Shown here: positions 22,596 to 34,087 of the stretch, one piece after another | How positions within the stretch are numbered: the stretch's first letter is position 1 | Layout: every line of letters starts with the position of its first letter | From: Camillea tinctor | Taxonomy: Eukaryota; Ascomycota; Sordariomycetes; Xylariales; Xylariaceae | DNA length: 64,000 bases | Direction of reading: 5' to 3' | NCBI GenBank assembly: GCA_022578605.1 | Contig: MU394147.1 | Coordinates: forward strand, 1-64,000 | Translations under genes and position numbers: made by a program | Notes under the pieces: generated by a model | What the model was told of the DNA's origin: nothing | What the model saw: the letters and a program-made list of their open reading frames with translations, nothing else | The model's database searches: none

Positions 22596-25500
22596 AGTTG
22601 ATGTTGTTGCTGTGACGGGGGTTTAGAATCCTACCCTTTCCTTTCTTTCTTTTGGGTGTATTGTTTTAGGATCTATGCTGAAGACGAAAAGTTTATCTTA
22701 GGTAGGAGAAGTTTTAGACAGAAAGATAAGTCAGAGTCAGCTATTATGTTAAATAGAACGATTGGCACTACATGGCAGGCATATACCGAGGTAAGTATGA
22801 CCTTGTTGAATACTACGTGCCGGGTTTTCTCACGGTTAATGTGCCCAGATTCTTCCAAGCGTGTGGATCGAGGGGAAAGGGGGGAAGAGGAAGAAGCTAG
22901 GGTTGTCTTGTTGCTTATTCCCCCGCATTATGAGTCTGGGATTCCTTTTGCTGTTGATCAATTAGTTGTTGATGAAAAAATATGAAAATAATACGATCAT
23001 TATATAATATCTCGATGTCTATCGCGAGGCTATCTTAGGGAAATCATGTTGTTGATACTATCAAGCGTTATATTGATTTGCGACCCCTGAGTACCTGTAC
23101 AGAAGCATCATTACTTTCAATGAAATATATACTCCCATATGACCTGAACTTGACCTTGTATATCTAACGATATACTAAACTTGTTTTGTGGGATCCCTTC
23201 CTCCTTTTCCTTATCACCTAATCTCATATCCTAACCACAATAACATGCGATTCTGTATATTATTCTCCTAATTATTCTCCGTTCGACATAATAAACCCCC
23301 TAACGCTTTTCCTTTTTTTTTTTTCAAGATTGCCGATCATAATGACGAGTTTGAAACATCATTCGGTTGTTAAGCCCGAGGTCGTACAGAGAGACTGCAT
23401 TATGCGCCGTTTCTCTTCAACTGCTGTGTCCAGATACAACATAACATAAGGGTAGCATCTACCTATACCCAAGCAATATGTTGTGCACCGCGGAGTATGG
23501 ACAGACCGGTACAGAATATGACCTATAGAAACAAGCCAAGACAATTTCCCAGAAGAAAGACAGGCTAGATGACGTTCTAAATAAAGCCATGTTTCAATAA
23601 TGACGCATCACGTCGTGCTCCGTGAGCGACCCGGTATGCGGTGGTGATAGCCTCATCCGAATGCTACCCACACACCTACCTAACCAACTCAACTCTATGT
23701 TTCTCATATCACTAAACATCTCGATACTGTGTGATACTGCAGCTATTAGTTGACAAGAGGTATTAATCGATATGTAGGGTTCACAAGTCCTTAGTTAACA
23801 AAAGTAGAGCCCTCTATAATAGACGTTTAATATTGCGCAACAAAAAGCCCCTTTTAAGATTATGATTCTTCTTACCTAGGTCAACTACCAGATGTCACCC
23901 ATTGATCCTTCTTACGCAATCATCCCAGCAGCTCGGGTCTGGTCTCCGAATTAGGCGCTTATATCAATTGATAACAGAAAACCTACCTAGTCCTGCTGAA
24001 GAAGGCAGCTGATTCGTGAACAAGCACGTTATCATGCTCATTGGGATCTAATTGGTTGCTAATAGAGACGTCAGACGAGAAGCTAGGTTATCCTCTAATA
24101 TAGAAATTGGAAGGATCTGGGAGAGGACTTGGTGTATGTCAGATTGCCGCACTAGAGACTCTATTTCAACTTTCAGTTTGATTATAGCCCCATCTTGGTG
24201 ATACCAGCAGTAGAATACGTAGTATAGCCAAGGATGGTGATCGAAAAGATAGGGAAGTTGGAAAATAAAAAGACAAAAAAATATATTCACCCTAGTCTTG
24301 AGGAGAAATGGGGGTCTTTGTAATAGTATGTCTCTTGGTATGTAGCAAACTAACACTCTCCCACTCATTATCCACATATCCACACTGGAGGAGGCTAGCT
24401 AGATGAATTTTTTACTACTTCGTGTTTCCTCGTAGTCCCATGATATTTGGGAGCCAGACCTTGTATTTCCTCAGGGTTTGCAGATAGTATGCCCCTTTTC
24501 AGGAAGATAGGATGCCCCTTGCATCGGAGCAGAGCGGAGCCAAGTAGAGCGATATTAAATGTCCGCTCGTGGCCGAGTAGTACCTACATGAGATACGTTA
24601 CTTATGTACCTAATATATGTATGGCGTGTGCTGTACTATGTGAAGGACGGACAATATCCAGGTACACAACTTGCAACTGATATTTCTTTACATATTTCTA
24701 TTGGTAGCTATCATTGACTTAAAAACCTATATCGATGTAGACCTAGTCAGACAAGATGTATGTACCCCTGGTGTAAATATAGGTAATTTAGTTAGACCTC
24801 GGTTCAATAGGTCCCTCGAGGCAGGAAACAATATTGCCCGGGAGAATTTCTGTGCTAAGTTCTTTCCTATGATACACGGTGGCCGTCTATTGCTTAAACC
24901 AATCGATATTTTATCTAGCCCTTCTGGTATTGACCATTATTCCAGTTACTGAACTGGAAATCATTGATTTCCAAAATAATAAAGAAAAAAAAAAGATAGA
25001 GGTGGAGATGAAAGGTTGGCACGGGGTAAGTGTAAATCGGTGTTATCAAGAATAAGGTCCTCCGAGTACTTGTGAAAACTAAACAGGACACCTCAGTTGG
25101 ACACTCACATACCCGTTGGCTTCAAAGGAGAGAGAAAAGGGAGGATTGTCAAGTAGCTCAGGAAAAGAGATGCTTGCAAATTCCAATAGGTTGGTTTCCC
25201 AAGTACTAGGGAAAGATGTAGATATATCTGAATAATGTATAGGTTTAACCCATAGGTACATATAGCTCAGCTGCCTATTTAGGAATTGGAAAGAAAAAGT
25301 TTGTGATGCCGAGATCTACGCGACTTGACGTCCGAGATACGACCCCGAGCCTAGAACATCATGTCCCATCTCCGATTGCCCGAGTGACTAACACCCGCGA
25401 CTTCAACCTCGGGTTATGCTTTTCGTTCCGCACGGCTTACTAACAACCACAAACCAGTATGATAAACTCATCGAATTAAATGTCCTTCGTCCTCATTCCC

Positions 25501-27772
25501 TGTTTCGTTTTCTCTGGGTAACATATCCATTCTTAGCAGGTAGCTAGATATGAAACATGTTACCGGTTGCTGTTTACACAAGGCCGGATCCGATAGATTT
25601 TTTCCCCAACCCTTAGCCGTTCCCGGCCAAATCCAGGTTCCGCAGATAATTAATAAGACAGACGAAGATTCTCGAACATACTAGTATGCGCTCTTGCTAG
25701 TAGTGGTATTAAGAGGATATCGTGTGGTCACATGCAGAGCTCGTGATTGATTTTTTTCCACCTTTTTTACCCTATCGGATTCCTAGAGATTCCCATCGGC
25801 CGCTAGAAACGATCTAGAAATTCGATCGCGGATGTGATTGCTAAGACATACATGTGCCATTAGCTGCGGTACCTAGGAAAATATTCGAAATATCCTTATC
25901 CATGGTACGCAGCATGATGCGAGTGATAAGATGCCCATTGAGTTTTGTAGATCACAACCGTACCTAGGTAGGTAGTGCTTGTACATAAAAGACATAGCAG
26001 GGGTAGGCTTGTTTTGTTGTCAGCTCCTCTGGTCTAATACTATCTTAGCTTAGCGTTAGATAGGTATTTGTCTGGAGAACAATGAGGAGAGCGAGGGGGA
26101 GAGTGGCAGGTGGATATGGGTATGGGTTATGGATGGATGGTAGGATTGGAGAAAACTGGATAAAGTGGATGGAAATGCGTAATTAGTGCATATGTGTATC
26201 TTTTACAGAAAACAACTTTTATAAAACTCTTTGGGGCTGTCTTTTTGCGTTAAGCAGGATTAAACTTATGGGGCGTTAAGACGTACCTACTTACACGGTC
26301 AATGCTTTTAGTGGAGTAATTCGGAATTTCTAGTTCAGCTTTTGTAGAATTCAACTGCCTCAAAACTGCTATATGGCTGAAGCTCCATTTTCAGCGAAAT
26401 AATGCTTATCTATTGGGTGCATCGCCGATAAAGAATTTAGCGAGACAAGTGCGTTGAATTTATGGCCCGTGCTAAGTCACAGTACAGCCCCACAGATACA
26501 TCTCGGAAAATCCTCAGGTATCTGGCACGGGCCATTGCCCTTTAAGGATTCAGCACCTTTTTCGCTGAACCAAAAAGACACCCCCTTTATGTAGTGTACG
26601 TAGCATACTAATAGTGTACTTTAGAGGGGCAAACCGAGTTCGGTTACAAATGGCCTTGGAGGTACTTACTAAGATGCAGGGTCCCTTTCTTCCCTTCCAC
26701 TCTTTTGCCCCCCCTTGGCTAGGGGAAGTAGGTAGGTGGTATGCTTCTACACGGATTCGCGTCACCTGCACCATAGCCTTGAAACTGCTTGTTGGATGCA
26801 TACCAGATATGATGTAACACCGCCTGCACTGTTAAAGCTGAGCTTCTCTGGGCGTCAGACTAATGCCATTCTTTTTTTTTTTCATTAGCGCCATTGGAGT
26901 AAGTAGGTACTACCCGATAGACAGGCATTGTGTTCTCGGGACTAAACGTGCATAAGGACAAGAAGAAGCTATCCAGCTACAAGTGTATTCGTCATGTCAG
27001 ATTTGGCGTTTGTGGCAGAGGGGCTTTGATTACTGGAGCACCTCCATGGACTTGCACAAATACTTATACGCAGCCAAGTACGTACATACATACATAGTAG
27101 GTAGCTGGGTAGGTAGGTAGGCTAGGTATGTTATTGTTGAGCACTCTCCCTCATCAGTACCTAGTATAGAATTCGTCAAGCAAACATTGTCCGCAGGGAT
27201 ATATCCATGATACTGCTAGGCCTTGATGCACACCAACACTAGGATACACTAGTATAGGTGAAAGCACAGATCATCCGTCGGTTCGGGCTTGCCGCTATCG
27301 TGACTTACACCTCTGGTCCAATGATGAGACGTTAAAGTAGCTTACATGCAGCAGGATCCTGGTCTAGTATTTTCCCCGCACACATATCAAGTAAGTGGGT
27401 GTGGACAGGACTAGTAGATGGGTAGGCCTGGGGTACTTCCGGACAGTTTACACAAAGGTTAAGTTAGAAACATACCTGGCGAATTGGGGGGGCAAGAGGT
27501 GAGCTATAATGACAGAATGAGGAGAATTGGAAAAAAAAAAAAAAAAAAAAAAAAAAAAGGTAAAAGAAAGAAGGAGGGAAGGAAAATAGACAAAAGAACT
27601 AAACCCGGTAGTGGTAGTGGTTTTTTCTTTAATCCCTTTCTCCGACCCAATCCCGGGATCTCGGTCTATGTGTAAGTAGTGTAAGTTGGTTAATAATAAG
27701 AAGCAATGTGAATACATCACCCCGACTTCCCCCCTTCGTGATTGAATCCTTACCTACTACCTAGCTTACATA
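22596..27772. other. Gene-poor, AT-rich region
   Basis: About 5 kb with no supported gene. All open frames are short, without family features or consistent splice sites. It contains homopolymer runs (23311-23324 T; 27530-27558 A), GTAGGTAG microsatellite-like stretches near 27100-27130, and dispersed TACCTAGGTA palindromes (for example near 25970). Decayed transposon sequence is likely but cannot be identified by eye. Confidence 0.5.
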
Positions 27773-27806
27773 CAGTGGGGGGAAATTAGAAACGACCAAT
27801 TTTTTT
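27773..27806 (+). repeat. Left terminal inverted repeat of the MITE
   Basis: 34 bases identical to the reverse complement of 28189-28222. The outer end is CAGTGGGGGG and the inner end is a run of seven T. It directly follows the TA target site. Confidence 0.85.
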
Positions 27807-28188
27807 CCTTTACTTTAACTACAAAACCTTCTTTATTAAAATAACCATAACACTCTTAATATATAATATTAAAATATATAAAAATTATATTTATTAACCT
27901 TAAATATTATATATTTATAATATGTAAACATTTTATTTTTAACATTTTTATTTATGAAGTTATATAATAATATATATATACAGTACTTTTAGCCGTTACT
28001 TTTAATATTTTAATTTTGCGGGGTAAAAATAAAAATTTATTAACATTTATTTATTTATTAGCATAAAATAAAATGTAAAAAATAAAATAAAAGCAGTGTA
28101 TATAGAAAGAAATAATAAATATTACATATATATTTTTTTCTATTTTTTAACGGTTTACAAATGTGAGAAAACTGGTGATGTTGAGTGA

Positions 28189-28222
28189 AAAAAAATTGGT
28201 CGTTTCTAATTTCCCCCCACTG
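28189..28222 (-). repeat. Right terminal inverted repeat of the MITE
   Basis: Reverse complement of 27773-27806 over all 34 bases, ending CCCCCCACTG before the second TA copy. Confidence 0.85.
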
Positions 28223-28506
28223 TACTACTTGGTGTATCCCGAGGGGATGTACCTAGCAAGGGAGTTGGAGAAAAAAAAACTTTAAATAGAGGAAAATATA
28301 TATAAGACATTGTCTCCCTCCTTCTCTTTACTATTTACTCCCTTCCCCCCCCATTGTTAGTCAACAACAATTTCAACCCGCCTCCAACTTCATCTCTCCA
28401 CGGCTACAAAATAAACAATAATTACCTACCTAGGTATATATCTACCTTATATTCCCCATAGACATCGCAATTACAATCACCACCTCGTCGCACATAACTC
28501 TTCATC
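28223..28506. promoter_or_regulatory. Probable promoter/5' UTR of the carboxylate permease
   Basis: Between the MITE and the ATG at 28507. Contains a TATA-like stretch (AAATATATATAAG, about 28294-28306), a CT-rich tract (TCTCCCTCCTTCTCTTTAC, about 28313-28331) typical of fungal transcription starts, and a CTACCTAGGTATAT palindrome near 28427-28440. No binding site is proven. Confidence 0.4.
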
Positions 28507-30435
28507 ATGGCGTTGGCCGAAGATGAAGCCAACATCTACCCGCCTCATCATGGCATGTCCGCCGGCACGTATTTAGCTACGCGCATCAGCTCGTTGAGGC
28601 CACCGATGACGAAGGCCCCCAGCCCTATACGACTAGTTAGGATGCTTGATCGTCACCATTGGGCTTTCTTCTCCATTGCCTTCATTGCCTGGGTATGTTG
28701 GTGGTTTTTTTTTTTTTCGTGGCGTTACTCGTTATTAACTCCCTATCTCACTCTCTCACATGAAAGAGAGAGAGAGAGAAAACTGAAAACAAAAAAGATT
28801 TTTCTGTTGCTGACGTGATTAATTTTTTTATATGTAATATTAGACGTGGGACGCATTCGATTTCTTCACCGTTTCGCTGACGGTCCACAACCTCGCCGAG
28901 ACGTTCGGTAGGTCTAATACCGATATCACATGGGGAATCACCCTTGTTCTCATGTTGCGATCTGTCGGTTCGATTCTGTTTGGTATTGCTGCAGACCGTT
29001 ATGGACGAAAGTGGCCTTTCATTATCAATAACTTGTTATTTATCGTCCTCGAATTGGTAAGTTGTTAAGTGAATTATTATCTTAATCAATACCTGCAACA
29101 CCCCGTCCTTGGCGGCGTCGTCACGAACAAGCTTTCTACAATGACAAGCTTTCCAATTCTACCCCATCACGTCTCGGCATCCCCAAGTTTTCTGGGTCTT
29201 GTGCCCTCTAAAAGCTTTCTTGGCCTCGGATCGGGTGCCTTGGCTTTTACTTGGCGCAGTGTTTTTTTCTCTCTCTTCCATATAGCTAACCTTCTGGATT
29301 CCAGGGTACCGGTTTCTGTAACACGTACAGTCAGTTCCTCGCTTGTCGCGCCCTGTTCGGTGTAGCTATGGGTGGGTTGTACGGCAATGCAGCAGCCACC
29401 GCCCTAGAGGATTTGCCCAACGAAGCCCGTGGTTTGATGAGTGGTATGCTTCAACAGGGTTACGCATTTGGTTATCTGCTTGCTGCAGCCTTTTCACGTG
29501 GCCTCGTCAATACGACTCCCCACTCGTGGCGACCCCTGTTTTGGTTCGGTGCTGGGCCGCCCGTCATCTTCATCCTATGGCGACTTTATCTCCCCGAGAC
29601 GAATACGTACATTGCCCACCAGGAATTGCGTCGTGAGAATGGAAATATTGGGAAAACCTTCATTAAGGAAGGAAAGGTTGCCCTGAAGCACCATTGGCTT
29701 ATGCTCACCTATCTCGTTCTTTTGATGGCCGGTTTCAACTTCATGTCCCATGGCTCGCAGGATCTATACCCCACCATGCTGCAGAACCAGCTTGCTTTCT
29801 CTGCCGATCAGGTCACGATAACCCAAGTGGTCGCGAATCTTGGCGCTATGTCCGGAGGTACTGTCGTTGGCTTTTGCTCTCAGATATTCGGTCGCCGTCT
29901 TAGCATCATTGTTATGTGCATTGTCGGCGGTGCCCTGCTGTACCCTTACACATTCGTAGACAATGAGCGTATCATTGCAGCCGCCTTCTTCGAGCAGTTC
30001 TGCGTCCAGGGTGCTTGGGGTGTTATTCCCGTGCATCTGATGGAGCTGTCTCCCGGAGCGTTCCGCACCTTCGTGGTCGGCACTAGCTACCAACTCGGCA
30101 ACCTTGTGTCGTCCGCGAGCTCCACCATCGAAGCCACTATTGGTGAGCGCTTCCCCCTACCTACCGAAGAAGAGGGTGAGAGTCGCTATAACTATGGTAT
30201 TGTCATTTGCATCTTCATGGGTTGCGTATATGCTTATGTCATCCTCCTCACTCTCATCGGTCCCGAGCACCTCAACCGCAATATGGACGTCGGTCACGAC
30301 GCAGATGCTGCCGAGGCTACTGGACATGCCGTGGGCGACCTCAAGTATATACAAAATGATGGCATTGCCGCACGTGACGCCTCGGTCAGTGAAGACGGAG
30401 ACATGGAAAAGGGCAAGGCTACTACCAGCGAATAA
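28507..30435 (+). CDS. JEN1: Monocarboxylate/H+ symporter, JEN1 family
   Basis: Plasma-membrane permease for lactate, pyruvate or dicarboxylates (SHS family of the MFS), 509 aa. Exons 28507-28692, 28844-29056 and 29305-30435 join in phase 0. The JEN signature N-x-x-S-H-x-S-Q-D-x-x-x-T reads NFMSHGSQDLYPT from residue 278; this motif lies in the translocation path and is diagnostic. Other marks are DAFDFFTVSLTV in helix 1, RYGRKWPF between helices 2 and 3, and NLVSSASSTIEATIG near the C-terminal half. The tail is acidic and hydrophilic (DASVSEDGDMEKG). Yeast JEN1 is repressed by glucose; regulation here is not visible beyond a promoter with a MITE immediately upstream. Whether it prefers mono- or dicarboxylates cannot be decided. 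Confidence 0.92.
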
Positions 30436-31797
30436 ACCTTTCGGGCGGCGTAGCTAAACTGTCAGGAGAGGGAAATGATGCAAGGTAGTGAGCGCTTGCC
30501 ACCTAATTGCGAAGGTCTATATGTATGTGTCTGAACGCGTGCCTCTTGTTAGATTTGTTTACGATTAAAGTTCAAAAGGGGGATGGGAGAGGGAAATAGG
30601 GGGTTTCCTTGTTATTATGTTTTAAGATACCACGGCTCAAATGCGTTCAGGAAGGCAGGTTTGCCTCACGCGTCTGCTTGATGATGATAATACGAAATAA
30701 AGTCAAGTTCGGAAAAAGAAAACAGGGGAGATCATGAATTGAGATATAATTCCCTTCTCACTATTCCTGGTCGCTCTCATTCACAGTAAGAAGCTCTCAG
30801 GGTCCTTTTCCAATATTCCCGTGGTTTGCGCTAGATCAAATGGAAAAGGTCTTGTTTTGCCCCCTATCTTCACACAGGTTATATGTATTTGCTACTAAAT
30901 AAATGTGTATTCTGCTCTCTGTATTTGGTGATTGATAGAAATCGACGGTATTCTTGAGGCGACGAGGGGATAAGGGAGAGCGATGTGATTTAAAGATAGT
31001 TCGCTGCTTTGTTGTGGTGATATGGATTGACTACATCGTTAGTTTTAGTACTATGCTGGGTAGGTGAAAAGGCCACAGACACGTTAGTTTCTTTCTTTCT
31101 TTCTTTCCTCCCCCCCCCTTGAATTTCTCAAAACTCACTTCCCTTTCGCTTCCTCTTTTTCGAGTCCGGTTCGCACGAGGATATAGGTAAGGTGAGTATT
31201 ATGTTTTTGACATTTGTGAAGCACTTTATTACTATGGAAGAAATAATGAGTGTAACCATTTCCTATGTCGTGACTCATACAAGAAGAAGCATTTCCATTC
31301 TAGAACCAAGTCATAATATCTGAAGACTTTCGATACCATCCGTTACATGAGGGTCAACCTTCTCCTTTCCTATCCGCGAAAATTCTCGTCGTAGGAGTCT
31401 AGGAGAAAAAGCCCTACCCGCATGGGAGGCTTCCCATAGTCAATTTCCTTTTCCTGGAAAGGAATGGTAAACACTTTCTCTTTCACCACATTCTCATCTC
31501 CCTCTTCCAATTATTCTCCCTTTTCATCAACATATCTTTTTACAACCTGACAGTAACGTAGGATTATCCACAGTTGGGCTGGGTATGAGATCCCAAGGAC
31601 TGACAAACATGAAGATGTACTCAAATCCCGCTCTCCAGTCATGACCGACCCATGTTGTGTCAAAGAAGTGGATGCAGTCAGCTTGATTCGATATATATTT
31701 CCCTTGAGTCATCGCATCAACTTCGAGATAACCAGGTCTGAATGCGGTGGCTTTAGTAAGCCCCAGCACAGAGAAAGCCATATCTTGAGGAACACGT
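30436..31797. other. Intergenic, no gene seen
   Basis: Downstream flank of the permease. Contains a TTTC microsatellite followed by a C-run (31090-31118). No convincing coding frame. Confidence 0.45.
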
Positions 31798-32211
31798 TCA
31801 TGTCGAGTGCCAATATGAATTGTGTATGTCATTGAGCTCCAGTGTGAAATCCAGCTCCAAGTTGGTGGGACATACTTCCGGCGCTTGGACGATGAACCAA
31901 TGCTCAAATGTCATAGCAGTCCGTGGTGCAATATCGTCGACCCATAGCCCGTATGCATATTCTGAGCTTATGTCAAAATAGCGTTTGTAGAAGTCCAAAT
32001 AGGTTTCAAGTGGCTTGAGTAACCCTATGAACGTATACCAAGGAAGAAATTGGCGCCCGTTATGACTTTGAGTATGAAATTCTCGAGGATATAGGCCCAG
32101 ATACACTATGATGCGAGTCTCTTCGATCTGTAGGGATGGTGATACTTGGGTGTTCTTCCAGATTATTTTCATGTGATGGTGAATTGAGGTTATCTGGCAT
32201 AACCGCAACAT
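31798..32211 (-). CDS. Doubtful hypothetical ORF
   Basis: ATG-initiated frame of 137 aa, rich in aromatic and acidic residues (for example YLDFYKRYFDISSEYAYGLW), unlike random AT-rich translation. Two other frames overlap it: one from an ATG at 32302, and one running on to 31527 with no ATG. I could not find splice sites that join them cleanly. It may be a real small gene, an exon of an unresolved gene, or a decayed one. No family recognised. Confidence 0.22.
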   Translation of the reverse strand: MLRLCQITSIHHHMKIIWKNTQVSPSLQIEETRIIVYLGLYPREFHTQSHNGRQFLPWYTFIGLLKPLETYLDFYKRYFDISSEYAYGLWVDDIAPRTAMTFEHWFIVQAPEVCPTNLELDFTLELNDIHNSYWHST

Positions 32212-32302
32212 CTGAGCGGCCCTCCCTTCGATTACGACTTCGAGGTCTCCAGTGCCGTAAATCTCGGATTCTTCTTCTAATACTCCAATGCGAGGACCCC
32301 AT

Positions 32303-33341
32303 TATGAGGATTCCACAACATGAATAAACACCAAGTTATAGTCTTCTTTCCTTCGTTAGGCATCAACCCCATCTTTTCTGTTCAATGTGGGCAAGCTGTA
32401 AAGCTGTATGTCCATTGAAGTTCTGTATGAAACCTACCAATGTTATAAAATAAGCCCTGATAAGATAAAGCGAAAATCGCCTTTTGCCTCTGATTTTACC
32501 AGCCAATGATAATAGATGATTCAAGACCAAAAGCAAATAAATACGTATCACACGTATAGTAGGATGTGGTTATGAAAGCGGGGTTATTGTAGCTTCACAA
32601 GCAGAAGCAAAGTTATGATGAACTATACGCCTCTATCCTCCAGTTTACGAATAATTACTCTCCAGCTTGAGCATATAATACCCGCGTAATAATCACCCAC
32701 TTACATAGGTGGGCTAGTCAAACGAATGGCATAAATTATAAAGAGAAGTAAAACCAACCGGGTTATTTTTATGAGTAGTCATGAAAACAGCAGCCGACAT
32801 CTACCTAATGTATTCCTGCCCTTCAGCACAGAGAAACTAAGGGGAGAGGGGGGTGAAGCAAAAAGATATCATCGTGATTGGTCAATATATGGTGTAAGAG
32901 ATTATCTTCTTTCTATCTATCTAGGCTTGCTTCAATGTAATACAGTGGAAAGAAAGGACAAGCGCAGGTAGCAGGAATATTATTGCCAGCAGCAAAGGGG
33001 GCGAAAAGAGCAATCTAACCTACACAAGTGCAAAGTTGTATACCCTCCAATCATTAGGCCCTTCTACCTTCTTCCACCTCTCACTATAGTCTTTCCTGTA
33101 TTCGTCAAAGAATATAGTATTCTCGTTTTGCCATTTATTGCTAAGAAGCAACGGGTGCGGGTCGATCACCGTCGGCAGTAGTAGTTCAGTGCTCACCCAC
33201 CCTTATCCTATAAGGCTACTACTACGTGTCTAGGTAAAGGATTCGTGATATAACACCCTTACCAGCAAGTGTATATGCAAGTATATATCTACCCCATTTA
33301 TCCCTGATAGACAAACAGACAGGAAGACATGATACTGTGAT
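32303..33341. other. Intergenic, no gene seen
   Basis: About 1 kb of mixed sequence between the doubtful ORF and the 3' end of the acidic-tail protein. No frame, RNA or repeat is supported. Confidence 0.45.
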
Positions 33342-34087
33342 CTAGTATGCCTCCTCCTCCTCTTCTTCTTCCTTCTTTGCGCGTTGCATCTTTTTGTTCT
33401 CCGCGGCAATCTGGGCCTTGACCTTAGCCTTGTCATCACCGATGGTATCGTCGTCGTCATCATCATCATTGTCATCATTGGTAGCAACGGTCTTGGCCTT
33501 CTTCAGAGTTCGTCCTTGCTGCATGGGAACATCAGCGGCGGCAGCACCCCTCTTTCCTCCACCAGATCCTGAGGCCTGTGTGGGGCCGGCATTGGAAGAA
33601 GAAAAAGAAGTAGCGCCGTTGCCATTGTTAAGAAGCTTTTTCTTGATAGGGAAAAAGCAGGCACGGGCGGTACGCGCATTCTTGAAGCCGGCGACCTGGG
33701 CGAGCTTTTCATAGTCGATCTAGATATGGGAAGGGGAAGAGAGAGAAAGCATTTGTTAGTTTCTAGGCTCTGATATGTTGGTACGTTTGCTGATCAAATC
33801 ATGGGGTATCGGAGTGTGTGAAGATATATGAGGTGTAGCTAGACGTTATTATGACTACCCGATAGCCTCACAGGGTTGTGTGTAGTGCGAAGTAGTTGAT
33901 AGTTGGGTACACATGTGCCCCGGTACTTTAGGTGACAAGAATATAGTAAAAGCGAAAGAGAGTGTAATAAAGAAACAAGGAAAGCTACACTTACTGTAGG
34001 TGTACCCTCGAAGCATTCCCAAGCAGCAGCAAGGATCTCCATGTCACGCTGGGTGAGTGAGGTGTTCGTGGAAGCCTTAGGTGCCAT
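33342..34087 (-). CDS. Small protein with acidic tail, conserved fungal hypothetical
   Basis: 156 aa from exons 34087-33995 and 33719-33342, separated by an unusually long 275-nt phase-0 intron. The N-terminal 60 residues form a compact helical domain: LTQRDMEILAAAWECFEG, then YEKLAQVAGFKNARTARACF, then PIKKK. This pattern recurs, as I recall, in many small Pezizomycotina proteins of unknown role and looks like a helix-turn-helix or Myb/SANT-like fold. A low-complexity linker follows, then a basic patch (RTLKKAKT), a run of Asp (DDNDDDDDDD), and a C-terminal KKEEEEEEEAY. The mix of basic patches and acidic runs suggests a nuclear, histone- or nucleic-acid-associated protein; that is inference. 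Confidence 0.75.

Larger units (their letters stand above)
27773..28222. mobile_element. Non-autonomous DNA transposon (MITE), Tc1/mariner-like
   Basis: A 450-bp element bounded by perfect 34-bp terminal inverted repeats (27773-27806 and 28189-28222) that start CAGTGGGGGGAAATTAG. It is flanked on both sides by TA (27771-27772 and 28223-28224), the target duplication of the Tc1/mariner/pogo superfamily. Fungal Fot1/pogo elements also begin with CAGT or AGT. The interior is almost wholly A/T with no coding frame, so it must rely on a transposase made elsewhere. Perfect repeats suggest recent insertion. It sits about 280 bases upstream of the JEN1-like gene and may influence its promoter. Confidence 0.85.

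Noticed and set aside
22656..22985. 109-codon frame downstream of the AKR start
   Set aside because: No family motif, no partner exons, and lies in the promoter side of the reductase.
24048..24383. 111-codon minus-strand frame in the gene-poor region
   Set aside because: Composition fits translated AT-rich non-coding DNA; no motif or splice context.
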